This document shows, piece after piece, positions 12,565 through 19,744 of a DNA stretch of 23,019 nt (within the stretch, counting starts at the first letter, position 1; each line of letters opens with the position of its first letter). A program made the position numbers and the translations under genes. The stretch is from Patescibacteria group bacterium (GTDB lineage Bacteria > Patescibacteriota > Microgenomatia > UBA10105). The stretch covers positions 6,011 through 29,029 of the forward strand of contig DQGR01000065.1 of assembly GCA_003524845.1 (NCBI GenBank), in the 5' to 3' direction. The notes beneath the pieces are model-generated. The model had not been told where the DNA came from and did not search any database. It saw nothing but the letters and a program-made list of their open reading frames with translations.

Positions 12565-12611
12565 TGTCATGCTGAACTTGCTCACCTCGCAGCGAAGCGG
12601 GTTTCAGCATC
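12565..12611. repeat. GAACTTGTTTC-type repeat with a 21-bp hairpin in its loop
   Basis: TGTCATGCTGAACTTG and TTTCAGCATC are the two halves of the element. Between them lie 21 extra bases, including CTCGC and GCGGG, which pair around AGCGAA. The host stem GCTGAA/TTCAGC is intact, so this looks like one palindrome inserted in the loop of another. Confidence 0.65.
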
Positions 12612-12623
12612 ACAGGCGCTTGA

Positions 12624-12649
12624 GATCCCGAAACAAGTTCGGGATGACA
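12624..12649. repeat. Inverted copy of the GAACTTGTTTC-type repeat
   Basis: GATCCCGAAACAAGTTCGGG then ATGACA, facing the copy at 12565 head to head. The stem CCCGAA/TTCGGG equals that of the copy at 10307. A reading frame through this spacer is a translation of these repeats, not a gene. Confidence 0.75.
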
Positions 12650-12743
12650 AGTACAACTTACAGCGAAGACCTGTACGTAAGTTCTGTTTACTGATTTCTG
12701 ATCACTGATTACTTCACTACTATATCGCACTCCCGTCTATTTC

Positions 12744-13379
12744 TCAAACCGCGCCCTTGCCAGTCACCATCGCCATAGGGCTTTTCAGCAGAATCTCAAT
12801 GTCATGTAAAACTGATCGTTCCCTTACGTATTCCGCATCGATCTGGATGCGTTTGTCAAAGTTTACTTCGCTTCTGCCTGACACCTGCCAGTTGCCCGTC
12901 AAACCCGGTTTGGCTGAAAGCACAATGCTGACGAGCTGTTTCGTGTGCGGATATTTCTTTTGCTGGTCTATGAGTTCATCCGGATAGTAAGGGCGCGGCC
13001 CAACCAGACTCATGTCACCGATAAGTACGTTAACCAGCTGCGGAATTTCATCAAGCGAATGTTTGCGGATAAATTTTCCAACCCGGGTGACCCGGGGATC
13101 ATCATGCAATTTATAGCTGTTTTTTTTGTATTGTTGATACAGTTTGCGCATAGTCGGATCAGTCCGTAAGACCTCGTGTGCATTCGTAATCATCGAGCGG
13201 AATTTAAAGAGTTTAAAGAGCTTGCCATTTTTCCCTACTCGCATTGGTGTATCCGCAAGTACCGGTCCGGGCGAATCAAGTTTGATTGCAATAGCAGTAA
13301 GGGCGGCAATTGGTAAAAACATAAAGCCGATGACTATACTTCCGGCTACATCAATGCAACGTTTTAATAAATAATACAT
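12744..13379 (-). CDS. Initiating phospho-sugar transferase (bacterial sugar transferase family)
   Basis: This enzyme moves a sugar-1-phosphate from a nucleotide sugar to undecaprenyl phosphate, the first membrane step in building a polysaccharide repeat unit. The 211-residue protein matches the catalytic core of the WcaJ/PglC family. An N-terminal re-entrant or membrane helix sits at about 12-34, with SPGPVLADTPMRVGKNGK (36-53), FKLFKFRSM (55-63), DDPRVTRVGKFIRKHSLDEI (from 93; the DE at 110-111 fits the catalytic dyad), PQLVNVLIGDMSLVGPRP (113-130) and the C-terminal PGLTGNWQVSGRS (158-170). It lacks the extra N-terminal membrane domain of WcaJ, so it is the small, PglC-like form. The sugar is not readable; the neighbouring GDP-mannose enzyme does not fix it. 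It is the last gene of the glycosylation operon, 30 nt after manC. Confidence 0.93.
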   Translation of the reverse strand: MYYLLKRCIDVAGSIVIGFMFLPIAALTAIAIKLDSPGPVLADTPMRVGKNGKLFKLFKFRSMITNAHEVLRTDPTMRKLYQQYKKNSYKLHDDPRVTRVGKFIRKHSLDEIPQLVNVLIGDMSLVGPRPYYPDELIDQQKKYPHTKQLVSIVLSAKPGLTGNWQVSGRSEVNFDKRIQIDAEYVRERSVLHDIEILLKSPMAMVTGKGAV

Positions 13380-13409
13380 GGTGCGTGGTAATGGGGAGTG
13401 ACAATCTTG

Positions 13410-14492
13410 TTACGCTAATTTTTCATGCTCGGTACCATCCAGATTCTGTACCAGCTGCTTGATTTTCGAAACCGACGATTTTTTGGCAACCAGAAGTACG
13501 TCATCGGTATTAACTACCAGAAAATCGTTGAGATCAATTGTCACTACCAGTTGTCCTGTATAATTATAGATCAGTGAGTCAGCCGTGTCAGTAAGTAGTA
13601 CGTTTCCTTGCGTTACGTTTTTATCTTTTGCTTCCTCAAGCGCCTCTTTGAGCGCTTCCCAGGCGCCAATATCGCTCCAGCCGATATTTTCCGAAATAAC
13701 GAGTGAGGAAGACGGATCAAGTTTTTCTAAAATTGCGTTGTCAAAGGCGATTTTTTCAAAGGTTGGGTAGACTTTTTTCAGTGTCTCATGGTATCTGCCG
13801 GTTTGCCATGCAGCTTGAATTTGCATCAACCCTGAATACAAATTGGGAACAAACCGTTTGTATTGGGACAGTAAATAGCGCGGAGTCGTCACAAAATACC
13901 CGAGATTCCACGCATGGTGACCACTTTTAAAGTAGTTTTCCGCTGTTTTGCGGTCTGGCCGATACTGAAAATTAACCAGTGAACAGAACGAAAAACCGTT
14001 TTTGTGCCTTACTTCTTTGCCGAATTCAATCCAACCCAGGTTTTCATTGGCAAATCGCGGCTTTTGCGAAACAAAAATGACCTGATCGGGATTTTCCGCC
14101 ACCAGTTCCCCGGCTGATTTTAAAATTTTACGAAATAGGGCATCGTTTTTTACTAAATGGTCGCTCCACAGAATCGCCATGGGTGTCGTGGGCGCTTCTT
14201 TGGCGAGGATTGCGGTCACGAGTCCCACCGCCGGTCCCACATCACGCATGGCCGGTTCACCAATGATCTGTTTCGGAGGCACCTCGGAAAGTTGTGATTG
14301 CACAATCGGGACGTAGGCTTCATTTGTGGAGACGAACATCTCTTTCCAGCCAAAATCCGGCTGTAGGCGCTCACCCGCAAGCTGCAAAGTAGATTTGTTA
14401 CCGACTATTTTTTCAAATTGTTTGGGTGAACGCTTCCGCGACAGCGGCCACAAACGCGTCCCTACCCCACCTGCAAAAATCACAATATTCAT
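13410..14492 (-). CDS. manC: Mannose-1-phosphate guanylyltransferase, short form
   Basis: This enzyme makes GDP-mannose from GTP and mannose-1-phosphate, supplying mannosyl donors to the glycosyltransferases upstream. The nucleotide-binding start is clear: FAGGVGTRLWPLSRKRSPKQF at residues 6-26. Others are GEPAMRDVGPAVGL at 78-91, WSDHLV at 109-114, HHAWNLGYFVTTP at 192-204, FDNAILEK at 250-257 and IGWSDIGAWEAL at 270-281, all in family order. At 360 residues it has no C-terminal phosphomannose isomerase domain. One oddity: the usual FVEKP motif is replaced by FQYRP at 175-179, so the family lysine is an arginine. A related sugar-phosphate nucleotidyltransferase is possible. The gene starts 4 nt after the upstream glycosyltransferase stop. 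Confidence 0.88.
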   Translation of the reverse strand: MNIVIFAGGVGTRLWPLSRKRSPKQFEKIVGNKSTLQLAGERLQPDFGWKEMFVSTNEAYVPIVQSQLSEVPPKQIIGEPAMRDVGPAVGLVTAILAKEAPTTPMAILWSDHLVKNDALFRKILKSAGELVAENPDQVIFVSQKPRFANENLGWIEFGKEVRHKNGFSFCSLVNFQYRPDRKTAENYFKSGHHAWNLGYFVTTPRYLLSQYKRFVPNLYSGLMQIQAAWQTGRYHETLKKVYPTFEKIAFDNAILEKLDPSSSLVISENIGWSDIGAWEALKEALEEAKDKNVTQGNVLLTDTADSLIYNYTGQLVVTIDLNDFLVVNTDDVLLVAKKSSVSKIKQLVQNLDGTEHEKLA

Positions 14493-14496
14493 GGCG

Positions 14497-15657
14497 TCAG
14501 GAAACAGTTTGCCGGAACTGCTTCCACTCCTTTTCTATATAGTTTAAAAAGTTACGTTTAAATTGCATAGCGGAAAAGCGCCCTGCAGACTCACGACATA
14601 ATCTATTATTATACTGACTGGCTGCAAATTTGCGCAAAATTTTTGCCAAAGCTTCCGGTGATTGCGGATAAAACAGCTCACCGGTAATATGTGGTGTAAT
14701 AAGCTCGCTGGCTGCACCAGACTGGTACGCAATTACCGGCCTGCCGCAACTCAGCGCCTCAACCATGGATATTCCAAAGTCTTCTTCCTGCGGAGCGATA
14801 AATGCGCTACAGTTTTGGTAAAGTGTTACTAGTTCTTCATCAGTTACTTCACCCATAAACTCAATCGTCCTGCCGGCTATGGCTTTGAGTGACTTAAATT
14901 CCGCACCAATCCCTACAATCTTGAGCGGTAACTGCAAATCATTGCACGCTTTAATTGCAATTTCAATATGCTTATACGCAACCAGGCGGGAAACGATTAA
15001 AAAATAGCTTTCTTTTTTAATTTTTAATTCCTGTCCTGAGCTTGCCGAACGGATTGAATTTTGCTTGCCCGCCAAAGCCTTGGCGAAGGCGGGAATTTTA
15101 AATTTGTTGACGTCTACCGGCGGGTAAATTACGGTGCTTTTCCGGCGATAGTATTTCCAGATCCGTTGTTGAATCGTCTTCGAAATAGCGATGTATCTAT
15201 CAGGACGCGCGGCGGCAAACCCATCCCATACCCGCAGAAGTGAAACTAAGGGTAATGACAATTTTCGAAGTAACGGTCGGGTAAAGTAATCCCAGTAATG
15301 TGACCATAAAAACCGGGTCGGAGTGAGCAGGTAACAAATATGTAATGTGTGCGGACTGGTAACGATTCCCTTTGCCTCAGCTGAAGTAATACTGATAACT
15401 ACATCAAACTCAGAAAAATCAAATGATTCAAATGCAAACACCGGAATCCCTGGATACCATTCATGGCGTTTTGCAGCCCCTGGTAGTTTTTGCATAAATG
15501 AAGAGCGCACGCGAAACTCACTGGCCCACGTAGCCTGTTGATTATCAACAACCGCGCTATACAGCGGTGCTTCCGGGAATAATTCGTGCAGCGTCATCAG
15601 AACCCGCTCTGCCCCGCCGAATTTATTGAGGTGATCGTAACAAAGTGCAACTTTCAT
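14497..15657 (-). CDS. Glycosyltransferase family 4 with in-frame palindromic insertion
   Basis: This is a GT-B retaining glycosyltransferase that adds a sugar from a nucleotide donor, probably to a lipid-linked polysaccharide at the inner membrane face. Start MKVALCYDHLNKFGGAERVL is typical of the family, with the GGAE loop. The C-terminal half has YFLIVSRLVAYK, FMGEVTDEELVTLYQNC, APQEEDFGISMVEALSCGRP (with the E-x7-E donor-binding pair) and a closing helix. I chose the ATG at 15657 rather than the TTG at 15666, because family members begin at MK. It overlaps the preceding GT4 gene by 35 nt. Between PPVDVNKFKI and KIKKESYF lie 23 residues (192-214 counting from the TTG) encoded by two palindromic repeats. 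The insertion falls at the linker between the two Rossmann domains, so activity may survive. Confidence 0.93.
   Translation of the reverse strand: MKVALCYDHLNKFGGAERVLMTLHELFPEAPLYSAVVDNQQATWASEFRVRSSFMQKLPGAAKRHEWYPGIPVFAFESFDFSEFDVVISITSAEAKGIVTSPHTLHICYLLTPTRFLWSHYWDYFTRPLLRKLSLPLVSLLRVWDGFAAARPDRYIAISKTIQQRIWKYYRRKSTVIYPPVDVNKFKIPAFAKALAGKQNSIRSASSGQELKIKKESYFLIVSRLVAYKHIEIAIKACNDLQLPLKIVGIGAEFKSLKAIAGRTIEFMGEVTDEELVTLYQNCSAFIAPQEEDFGISMVEALSCGRPVIAYQSGAASELITPHITGELFYPQSPEALAKILRKFAASQYNNRLCRESAGRFSAMQFKRNFLNYIEKEWKQFRQTVS
15025..15093. repeat. 69-nt palindromic-repeat insertion inside a GT4 gene
   Basis: The interval holds CCCGCC and GGCGGG (15068-15073 and 15088-15093), pairing around an inner GCC-TT-GGC hairpin, and a second element, CCTGTCCTGAGCTTGCCG, starting at 15030. 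Both resemble repeats known from intergenic DNA of many bacteria (often mistranslated as PAFAKA and similar). The length is a multiple of three and has no stop in the coding frame. A/T-rich, similar bases flank both ends. Confidence 0.75.
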
Positions 15658-16738
15658 AAAGGGCAAGGGTGCTTTCAGCCATTTTTTTCCAGGAATATTT
15701 TTTCACCTGCGTTTTACCCAACGAAATAAGTGCCTGGCGCAATTTGATCCTAGTCACGACGCTGGTAATTTCATCTGCCATATCCAAAATGTCGGTTTGG
15801 TCAAAAAAGCTGGCCGCACTGCCATACACTTCCCTAAAAACTGGAATATCCGAAACAATTATCGGACAGCCGGATTGCATGGCTTCAAGCCCGGGGATTC
15901 CAAATCCTTCTGCCAGTGACGGAAACACAAAGGCTGCAGCGTGCGTATACCAGTGCGCCAGTGCCGCATTGGTCACTTCTCCGGGAAACAACACATTGGC
16001 CGCTGCCTCACTTTTGGCTACTTCTTTTTGCAAGCGCGTATAAAAATAATCATGTTTACCAATACACACGAGCATGAGTTTTGGTATACGTTTACGGATG
16101 AGTGCAAACGCTTCAATTAACCGAATTAAATTTTTATGCGGATGGGCATTCCCCACATACAGAAGATATTTTTTGGGCACCGGGAAAGTTGACTTATCAC
16201 GGTTTTCTTCAAACTCACCTGACTCGTAGGTGATGGAAATTTTATCAGGAGAAATTGCAAACTCCCGCACAATATCCTGCTTAACTGCTTCCGAAACCGT
16301 AATTATTTTCGCCGCCCGTTTCACCGCCTGCGTAAGCACAAACGAGTAACCCAGACGTTTAAACTGGTATAAAGGATACGGCAATGTCGTGGCTTTACCA
16401 GTTGCATGATGTGAAATAGTCAGGTCATGAATGGTGACGATAAACGGCTGCGGTGTTGCGAGTGGTACGGAAAAATACGGAATGTGAAGTAAATCAAGCT
16501 TGGCCTTCCGATACAGTTTTGGCATTTCTAATTGTTCATGCAGCGTGTGCCAACGGACATGAGCTAATTGTTTTGTCCAGCGGGAATTTTGAAACTTTAT
16601 ACTGTCAAATTCCTGTGGCCGCACAAATACCACGTACTCATTCCGGGTATCAATTGCCTGCAGGTGTTTAATTAGCGCCCGCATGTACCTGCCGACGCCG
16701 GTTTCATTCCATAAGCGTGCGTCAATGCCAATTTTCAT
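15623..16738 (-). CDS. Glycosyltransferase family 4
   Basis: This 371-residue GT-B enzyme is of the mannosyltransferase-like GT4 type common in envelope polysaccharide clusters. It starts MKIGIDARLWNETGVGRYMR, with the GVGRY acceptor-side loop. VTIHDLT lies at 101-107, and AKIITVSEAVKQDIVREF (143-160) marks the end of the first domain. The second domain has YLLYVGNAHPHKNLIRLIEAF (191-211), LFPGEV at 250-255, and FPSLAEGFGIPGLEAMQSG (272-290) with Glu277 and Glu285 as the donor-binding pair. The donor may be GDP-mannose, given manC downstream, but this is inference. There is no Shine-Dalgarno site. It starts 12 nt after the GT2 stop and overlaps the next GT4 by 35 nt, so it is inside one operon. 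Confidence 0.93.
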   Translation of the reverse strand: MKIGIDARLWNETGVGRYMRALIKHLQAIDTRNEYVVFVRPQEFDSIKFQNSRWTKQLAHVRWHTLHEQLEMPKLYRKAKLDLLHIPYFSVPLATPQPFIVTIHDLTISHHATGKATTLPYPLYQFKRLGYSFVLTQAVKRAAKIITVSEAVKQDIVREFAISPDKISITYESGEFEENRDKSTFPVPKKYLLYVGNAHPHKNLIRLIEAFALIRKRIPKLMLVCIGKHDYFYTRLQKEVAKSEAAANVLFPGEVTNAALAHWYTHAAAFVFPSLAEGFGIPGLEAMQSGCPIIVSDIPVFREVYGSAASFFDQTDILDMADEITSVVTRIKLRQALISLGKTQVKKYSWKKMAESTLALYESCTLLRSPQ

Positions 16739-16750
16739 AACAATTTGCGA

Positions 16751-17662
16751 TTAAAAATTCAAGCTGAAGAGCGTAATCTGCTCCTTTAACCATACTCCAA
16801 ATAACACTACGAATCGCACCCACGCCGGATACGTCTGCGCGTAAAACTTGCGATAAAATATCCGCATGACTTCGAATCTTGCCCGTGTGGCGCGCAACTT
16901 TGTTTCCCGATCCGCCCTGCTTAACTCCCGTGAGTGTTTTTTGATGCCGCTGGCTACACCCTTATGGTGAGTTACCGCTACAGTTGGAATAAAAACTACT
17001 TTGTACCCCGCCTGTTTTACCCGATAGCAAAAATCCAGATCCTCCCCGTACCAGAAGTAGTTCTCGTCCAGCCAGTTTAAATTTTCACCCACTGTGCGCC
17101 GGATACACATAAACGCTCCCACACAGGCATCAATTTCGTGAGGAATATCAAGGTTTTGATACCCCAAATGATATCCGTTCAACCACACGGAATGGGGAAA
17201 TAATTTTCCTAATCCGGAAAAATGAGTGAGAGAGCGCCAGGGCGTTGGAAATCCCCGGTGTGCAGCATCATCGAGCTCGCCGCTCGTTAACTCCAGCCGG
17301 GCAGTGGCTACTCCAACCTGGCTTTGTCCTTCCATGTAATCAACCACCTGAGTGATTGCATTTTTGGGAACTACCGTGTCCGGGTTAAGCAGTAATACGA
17401 AAGTACCGTGCGAAGCACGAATTCCCTGATTATTTGCCCGGGCAAAACCCATGTTTTCCCGATTCTCAATTAGCAAGACTTTCGGAAACAAACGTTTGAT
17501 TTCGGTAACTGAGTTATCATATGAAGCATTATCAACCACAATTATCTCAAATTTTTTAGCCTTAAGTTCAAGAGCGTAGTTCTCAAACAGTGATATTAAA
17601 CATTTGCTGATCACTTCCCGGGTATTAAAATTAACGATAATAATCGAAACTTTAGTTTTCAT
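16751..17662 (-). CDS. Glycosyltransferase family 2 (rhamnosyltransferase-like)
   Basis: This 303-residue GT-A enzyme begins VSIIIVNFNTREVISKCLIS (5-24), has FEIIVVDNASYDNS (38-51), NMGFARANNQGIRAS (69-83), and VLLLNPDTVV (88-97), where NPDT takes the place of the metal-binding DxD. IDACVGAFMCIRR (187-199) and YFWYGEDLDFCYRVKQAGY (212-230) follow, with the ED pair probably providing the catalytic base. The pattern matches the WbbL/rhamnosyltransferase-like subgroup. A C-terminal amphipathic or membrane helix (FVVLFGVWLKEQI) may dock it on the membrane. The start ATGA overlaps the stop of the upstream GT2 gene by 4 nt, so they are translationally coupled. The sugar transferred cannot be read. 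Confidence 0.93.
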   Translation of the reverse strand: MKTKVSIIIVNFNTREVISKCLISLFENYALELKAKKFEIIVVDNASYDNSVTEIKRLFPKVLLIENRENMGFARANNQGIRASHGTFVLLLNPDTVVPKNAITQVVDYMEGQSQVGVATARLELTSGELDDAAHRGFPTPWRSLTHFSGLGKLFPHSVWLNGYHLGYQNLDIPHEIDACVGAFMCIRRTVGENLNWLDENYFWYGEDLDFCYRVKQAGYKVVFIPTVAVTHHKGVASGIKKHSRELSRADRETKLRATRARFEVMRIFYRKFYAQTYPAWVRFVVLFGVWLKEQITLFSLNF

Positions 17663-18543
17663 GATAAGGCCAGTTTTAAGGCGGTAACATAGAGTTTTTG
17701 ATCATTTTTTCTATTCAATAGGGTAAACAACCCAATTGCTAATAATGATTTGTACACTAATAATACTTGTAAAGTTAGATTTGCCGCTAAACTGTAATGT
17801 TTTTTGTAAAAATACTTGAGCCCTTGAAAGACATTCAGAATCGGGGTCCGGTGCCCGCTACTGCTGGCTGCCCCTTTGTGAATAAAATGCGCCTGTGGAT
17901 AAAAAATAATCCCATATCCCTGTTGCTTTGCCCGATACTGCCAGTCAATCTCTTCCATATACATAAAAATGTTTTCGTCAAAACCGCCCACAGCTGTAAA
18001 ATCAGCTCGCCTGGCCACGATACAGGCACCCATCACCCAGTCGACACTACGTACCTCGTTCGGGGAATAACGGGTCAAATGTAAATGGTCACCTTTGAGG
18101 AAAAGCGCCGTAAAAATAACCGGTAATGTATACCCGGGTCCGCATGAATCCTGTGGCGAATAGTCTGGATTGAACAGTTTTCCACCGGCAATTGACTTTG
18201 CCGGAAGGGTCATAAAAAACCGGTAGAGTTTCTCAATTGCCTGATCAAGTACCAGAATATCTGAGTTGAGAAGTAATACAACAGAACCAGTTGCTGCTCT
18301 AATTCCCTGATTATTTCCTTTACCATACCCGGCATTTTCTTTATTACTCAGTAATCGAACCGCAGGGTAGTGTTTCTTAATTAATTCCGGGCTGCGGTCT
18401 TTGGAGGCATTATCAACTACAATCACTTCATAAGAAATTGAAGTATTGGCAAGACTTGTGAAGATTGATTCAAGACACTGGTCAGTCAGTTTCCAAGTAT
18501 TATATGAAACAATGATAATGGACAAATCGACTGCTTTTTTCAT
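17659..18543 (-). CDS. Glycosyltransferase family 2
   Basis: This 294-residue GT-A enzyme is a relative of the next gene downstream and probably a tandem duplicate that has diverged. It has LSIIIVSYNTWKLTDQCLES (7-26), YEVIVVDNASKDRS (38-51), NAGYGKGNNQGIRAAT (68-83), VLLLNSDILVL (88-98), then VDWVMGACIVARR (about 166-178) and IFMYMEEIDWQYRAKQQGY. The C-terminus carries a hydrophobic helix (TLQVLLVYKSLLAIGLFTLL) that likely anchors it to the membrane. It overlaps both neighbours by 4 nt (ATGA), confirming one translation chain in the polysaccharide operon. Donor and acceptor are unknown. Confidence 0.93.
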   Translation of the reverse strand: MKKAVDLSIIIVSYNTWKLTDQCLESIFTSLANTSISYEVIVVDNASKDRSPELIKKHYPAVRLLSNKENAGYGKGNNQGIRAATGSVVLLLNSDILVLDQAIEKLYRFFMTLPAKSIAGGKLFNPDYSPQDSCGPGYTLPVIFTALFLKGDHLHLTRYSPNEVRSVDWVMGACIVARRADFTAVGGFDENIFMYMEEIDWQYRAKQQGYGIIFYPQAHFIHKGAASSSGHRTPILNVFQGLKYFYKKHYSLAANLTLQVLLVYKSLLAIGLFTLLNRKNDQKLYVTALKLALS

Positions 18544-19730
18544 ACTAGTTTACGGGCGACTGCTTCATAGATAGAATCAAGCGCTTTGGCAATCATTGGC
18601 CAACTATAAGTTTTTCGGACCAGCAGGTTAGCATTCCGTGCCAGTTGTTTATATTTTTTCTCATCCTTAAGGACTGTAACAGTTGCCTGAGATAATGACT
18701 CGGCGTGATTGCGCACCAGCGCCTCTTTTCCATCCGTAACTCCCAGACCTTCAATACCCTGGGGAGTAGTAATCACCGGTAAGCCGGTCGCCATTGATTC
18801 GAGAATTTTATATCGGGTTCCGCCGGGACCAAAAATTGGCGCCAGAAGCACATCTGACTGCCGATATGCCATCCGGATATCTTTCATAGATTCAGCAATC
18901 TGGACAGTTTTACTTTTAAATTTAAGAATGTCCGGAGAAGGATCGTGTCCGACAATCCACAGCTGCGCCAGAGGTATTTGTTTCTGGATAAGTGGCCAGA
19001 TATTATGAATCAGTTCCTTAGCGGCTTCACGATTCTGCAACCATTTGAAATTACCGACAAATAATATTTTCGGGTTCGGACCAATTCGTTTTTTTTGAAA
19101 GCTGAATACGTTGGTATCAACGCCGTTTGGCACAATAGATACTTCCAGATTAGCGACTTTCTCCATAATCTGCTTGTCCGGAAGCGACATAGCTACCACG
19201 CGGCTCGCGCGTTTCCAGTAATATTCTTCCCAATAGCGGATTTTATCGACATCAAACGAAAACAGGAACCGCAGCGGCGGGAAACTGATGGTTTCCACAA
19301 AGTGCTGATACACCAGATATTCAATCGTCTGTTCAACCAGCAGAATAGGCACTGAGGTCTCGGGAATATGTGGCATGACATAAAATGTTTCGGCGTGAAT
19401 GAGGTCGAAATTTTGTTGCCGTAATTCCTCAACCACTGCATTTTTGGCTTCACTGGAAAAATTCCGGACCACCAGAAACGGATATTTGCCAAATCCGGTT
19501 TTTAAGATATTTTGGATCGTCCACGGTTTCTCAGGCCGCTTGCACACAATCACCCGATTGCAAAAAGCACTGATGTTTTTTATGTAACGCTTCTCGTTAT
19601 CATGTTTAATCAGCGCAACCAGGGTAATTTCGTGTTTTTGCGCCAGGTTTTTGAGTAAATTGTATGAACGGATCTGACCACCTGAAAGAAGCGGATAGGG
19701 TAAATAAGGAGTCAGCATTAAAATTTTCAT
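18540..19730 (-). CDS. Glycosyltransferase family 4
   Basis: This 396-residue GT-B enzyme starts MKILMLTPYLPYPLLSGGQI, where the GGQIRSYNLL loop binds the acceptor side. FDLIHAETFYVMPHI closes the first sheet, and a linker VSIVPNGVDTNVF leads to the second domain with ILFVGNFKWLQNREAAKEL. The donor-binding region is PGGTRYKILESMATGLPVIT, followed by EGLGV. It belongs to the subgroup resembling sugar transferases of PEP-CTERM/exosortase clusters, but no sorting genes are seen here. It lies 14 nt downstream of the large polymerase/GT39 fusion and overlaps the first GT2 by 4 nt. Donor unknown. Confidence 0.93.
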   Translation of the reverse strand: MKILMLTPYLPYPLLSGGQIRSYNLLKNLAQKHEITLVALIKHDNEKRYIKNISAFCNRVIVCKRPEKPWTIQNILKTGFGKYPFLVVRNFSSEAKNAVVEELRQQNFDLIHAETFYVMPHIPETSVPILLVEQTIEYLVYQHFVETISFPPLRFLFSFDVDKIRYWEEYYWKRASRVVAMSLPDKQIMEKVANLEVSIVPNGVDTNVFSFQKKRIGPNPKILFVGNFKWLQNREAAKELIHNIWPLIQKQIPLAQLWIVGHDPSPDILKFKSKTVQIAESMKDIRMAYRQSDVLLAPIFGPGGTRYKILESMATGLPVITTPQGIEGLGVTDGKEALVRNHAESLSQATVTVLKDEKKYKQLARNANLLVRKTYSWPMIAKALDSIYEAVARKLV

Positions 19731-19744
19731 ACGTAAATTCTGGC

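Larger units (their letters stand above)
12498..12713. repeat. Spacer bounded by imperfect 19-bp inverted repeats
   Basis: Left arm AGTAATCAGCAATCAGAAA (12499-12517) and right arm TTTCTGATCACTGATTACT (12695-12713) match as inverted copies at 17 of 19 positions. They enclose a gene-free region holding two palindromic repeats. This may be a small non-coding element such as a MITE, or two separate CTGATT-type repeats. No clear target-site duplication is visible. Confidence 0.4.

Noticed and set aside
9002..12649. CRISPR array
   Set aside because: The repeats are palindromic, occur in both orientations, are irregularly spaced, and no cas genes are present.
12536..12730. A 64-residue minus-strand reading frame with CHPELVSGSQAP
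   Set aside because: It is a translation of two palindromic repeats in a spacer. The HPELVSGS string is the usual by-product of that repeat, and there is no start signal.
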